From Streptomyces huiliensis (GTDB lineage: Bacteria; Actinomycetota; Actinomycetes; Streptomycetales; Streptomycetaceae): DNA of 64,000 nt. Below, in pieces: positions 62,792 to 64,000 of the stretch (the first letter of the stretch is position 1; each line of letters starts with the position of its first letter). Location of the stretch: positions 34,012-98,011 of the forward strand of contig NZ_JAIQLH010000031.1 in NCBI RefSeq assembly GCF_020037025.1, read 5' to 3'. The notes beneath the pieces are model-generated. The model had not been told where the DNA came from. It made no database searches and saw only the letters and a list, made by a program, of their open reading frames with translations. The translations under genes and the position numbers were made by a program.

Positions 62792-64000
62792 TCAAGCGTT
62801 TCCGCCGGCTCCCCCTCCGCTCCCGGCTCGCCCTCCTCACGGCCGCGGCCGTCGCCGTCGCCGTCGCGGTGGCCGCCGGAGCCTGCTGGATACTGACCAA
62901 GGAGCAGCTCGAACAGCAGCGGGACACCACGCTGACCCGGCAGAAGGTCGCCGACGACTACGTCCAGGGGCTGCTCGACCGGTGCGGCACCCGCGTCCCC
63001 GACAAGCTCGTCTCCCCGTCCCCGTACACGATCCAGGCCGTCACGGCCGACGGCGTCGCCTGCACCCAGCTCGGCCGGTCCCCGGTCCGCGTCGGGGTCG
63101 AGGACCTGGCCGTCGCCACCGGGCGGCTGGACGACACCCTGCACGACGCGCGGGCCGACGACGGCACCGAGATGCGCGTCGCCACCTCCCGGGTGACGCC
63201 CGGGATCGCCGTGATGATCGCCCAGCCCGTGAGCGACATCGACCGGCCCATGAACGCGCTCGCCATCGTCCTCGTCGTCACCGCCGGCATCGGTGTCCTC
63301 GGCGCGGCGGCCATCGGTCTCGTCATCGCCCGCGCGGCGCTCCGCCCGGTGGACCAGCTCACCGGCGCGGTCGAACACATCGCCCGCACCGAGGATTTGG
63401 CCGTCCGCATCCCCGCCGAGGGCGAGGACGAGATCGCGCGGCTCTCCCGCTCCTTCAACTCCATGACGGCCGCGCTCGCCTCCTCCCGGGACCGCCAGCA
63501 GCAGCTCATCGCCGACGCGGGTCACGAGCTGCGCACCCCGCTCACCTCCCTGCGCACCAACATCGACCTGCTCGTCCGCAGCGAGGAGACCGGCCGGGCC
63601 ATCCCGCCCGAGGACCGCAAGGCGCTGCTCGGCAGCGTCAAGGCGCAGATGACCGAACTGGCCGACCTCATCGGCGACCTCCAGGAGCTCTCCCGTCCCG
63701 ACAGCGCCCCGGGCGCGGCCCCGGTCCAGGTCGTCGGACTGCACGAGGCGGCGGCGCGGGCCGTCGAACGCGCCCGGTTGCGCGCCACGGGGCTCACGGT
63801 GACGGCCGCGCTCGACCCCTGGTACGTCCGCGCCGAGGCGCCCGCGCTGGAGCGCGCGATCGTCAACCTGCTGGACAACGCGGTGAAGTTCAGCCCGCCC
63901 GGCGGGGAGATCGAGGTCCGGCTGTCCGGCGGCGAGCTCACCGTCCGCGACCACGGCCCGGGCATCCCGGCCGAGGAACTCCCGCACGTCTTCGACCGGT
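62788..64000 (+). CDS. Sensor histidine kinase, MprB-like (3' end cut by window)
   Basis: The N-terminal ~404 residues of a kinase. A first membrane helix ([19 protein letters not shown]) is followed by an extracellular sensor segment with Cys pairs, then a second helix ([21 protein letters not shown]). A HAMP domain precedes the HisKA box [17 protein letters not shown] and the N box LLDNAVKFS; the G1 region DHGPGIP is just reached. Partner of the preceding regulator; likely senses envelope stress. Confidence 0.92.
   Translation, partial: MIKRFRRLPLRSRLALLTAAAVAVAVAVAAGACWILTKEQLEQQRDTTLTRQKVADDYVQGLLDRCGTRVPDKLVSPSPYTIQAVTADGVACTQLGRSPVRVGVEDLAVATGRLDDTLHDARADDGTEMRVATSRVTPGIAVMIAQPVSDIDRPMNALAIVLVVTAGIGVLGAAAIGLVIARAALRPVDQLTGAVEHIARTEDLAVRIPAEGEDEIARLSRSFNSMTAALASSRDRQQQLIADAGHELRTPLTSLRTNIDLLVRSEETGRAIPPEDRKALLGSVKAQMTELADLIGDLQELSRPDSAPGAAPVQVVGLHEAAARAVERARLRATGLTVTAALDPWYVRAEAPALERAIVNLLDNAVKFSPPGGEIEVRLSGGELTVRDHGPGIPAEELPHVFDR

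Noticed and set aside
1..64000. CRISPR array or tRNA/rRNA genes
   Set aside because: The tandem repeats seen are 7-23 bp without unique spacers, and no tRNA cloverleaf or rRNA sequence was recognised by eye.

Overview
The window is high-GC actinobacterial DNA and almost certainly comes from a Streptomyces chromosome. Codon third positions are strongly G/C, GTG starts are common, and the right half carries a conserved Streptomyces core block. That block includes rsiG, dtd, a Nur-type Fur regulator, glnR and the small 'putative leader peptide' seen upstream of sulfur genes. The first ~1.2 kb is visibly lower in GC than the rest.

Region 1, about 1-25,900, is an accessory defence island joined to a Tn7-like transposition module. 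From the left it holds: the 3' part of a CBASS-type nucleotidyltransferase with an AGS-C sensor domain; an unrecognised zinc-knuckle protein; a small, possibly broken membrane protein; an XRE repressor with three 17-bp operator repeats diverging from a Cys-rich protein; and a large STAND NTPase (nuclease domain, NB-ARC and helical repeats). Next, on the minus strand, is a compact operon of three very small genes. Two of its proteins share an amyloid-signalling-like motif (GRVYQAGG), once at a C-terminus and once at an N-terminus. Then comes a five-gene minus-strand operon, hsdR-hsdS-hsdM-ATPase-HNH, in which a type I restriction system whose HsdR motor motifs are degenerate is followed directly by a Septu (PtuA/PtuB)-like pair. 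The island ends with tnsA, tnsB, tnsC and two tniQ genes. All except tnsA carry frameshifts or nonsense codons, so the carrier element looks immobile while its defence cargo stays open.

Region 2, about 25,990-39,310, holds ordinary and semi-variable chromosomal genes: an AAA ATPase next to the element end, a quinol monooxygenase-like protein, an aldo/keto reductase with a divergent XRE regulator, acetyltransferases, DoxX, LysR, an MFS exporter, two paralogous NAD(P)H-dependent FMN reductases with TetR and HxlR regulators, an Eis-like acetyltransferase and an asparaginase. Several short tandem repeats lie in its intergenic gaps.

Region 3, about 39,350-64,000, is the conserved core: rsiG (anti-WhiG, c-di-GMP-binding), dtd, ygfZ and nur; a cobalamin-type ABC importer behind a cobalamin riboswitch; a nitrobindin-like protein; a sulfurtransferase/DUF1416 pair behind a Cys-containing leader peptide; LmeA-like and MoaD-like proteins; a heterodimeric ABC exporter; an alpha/beta hydrolase; glnR with a short coupled upstream ORF; a LacI regulator; an ARMT1-like phosphatase; and an HtrA/PepD-like protease in front of an MprAB-like two-component system, whose sensor kinase runs off the window end. 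A recurring G-rich intergenic repeat family appears four times. No rRNA, tRNA or CRISPR array was recognised.
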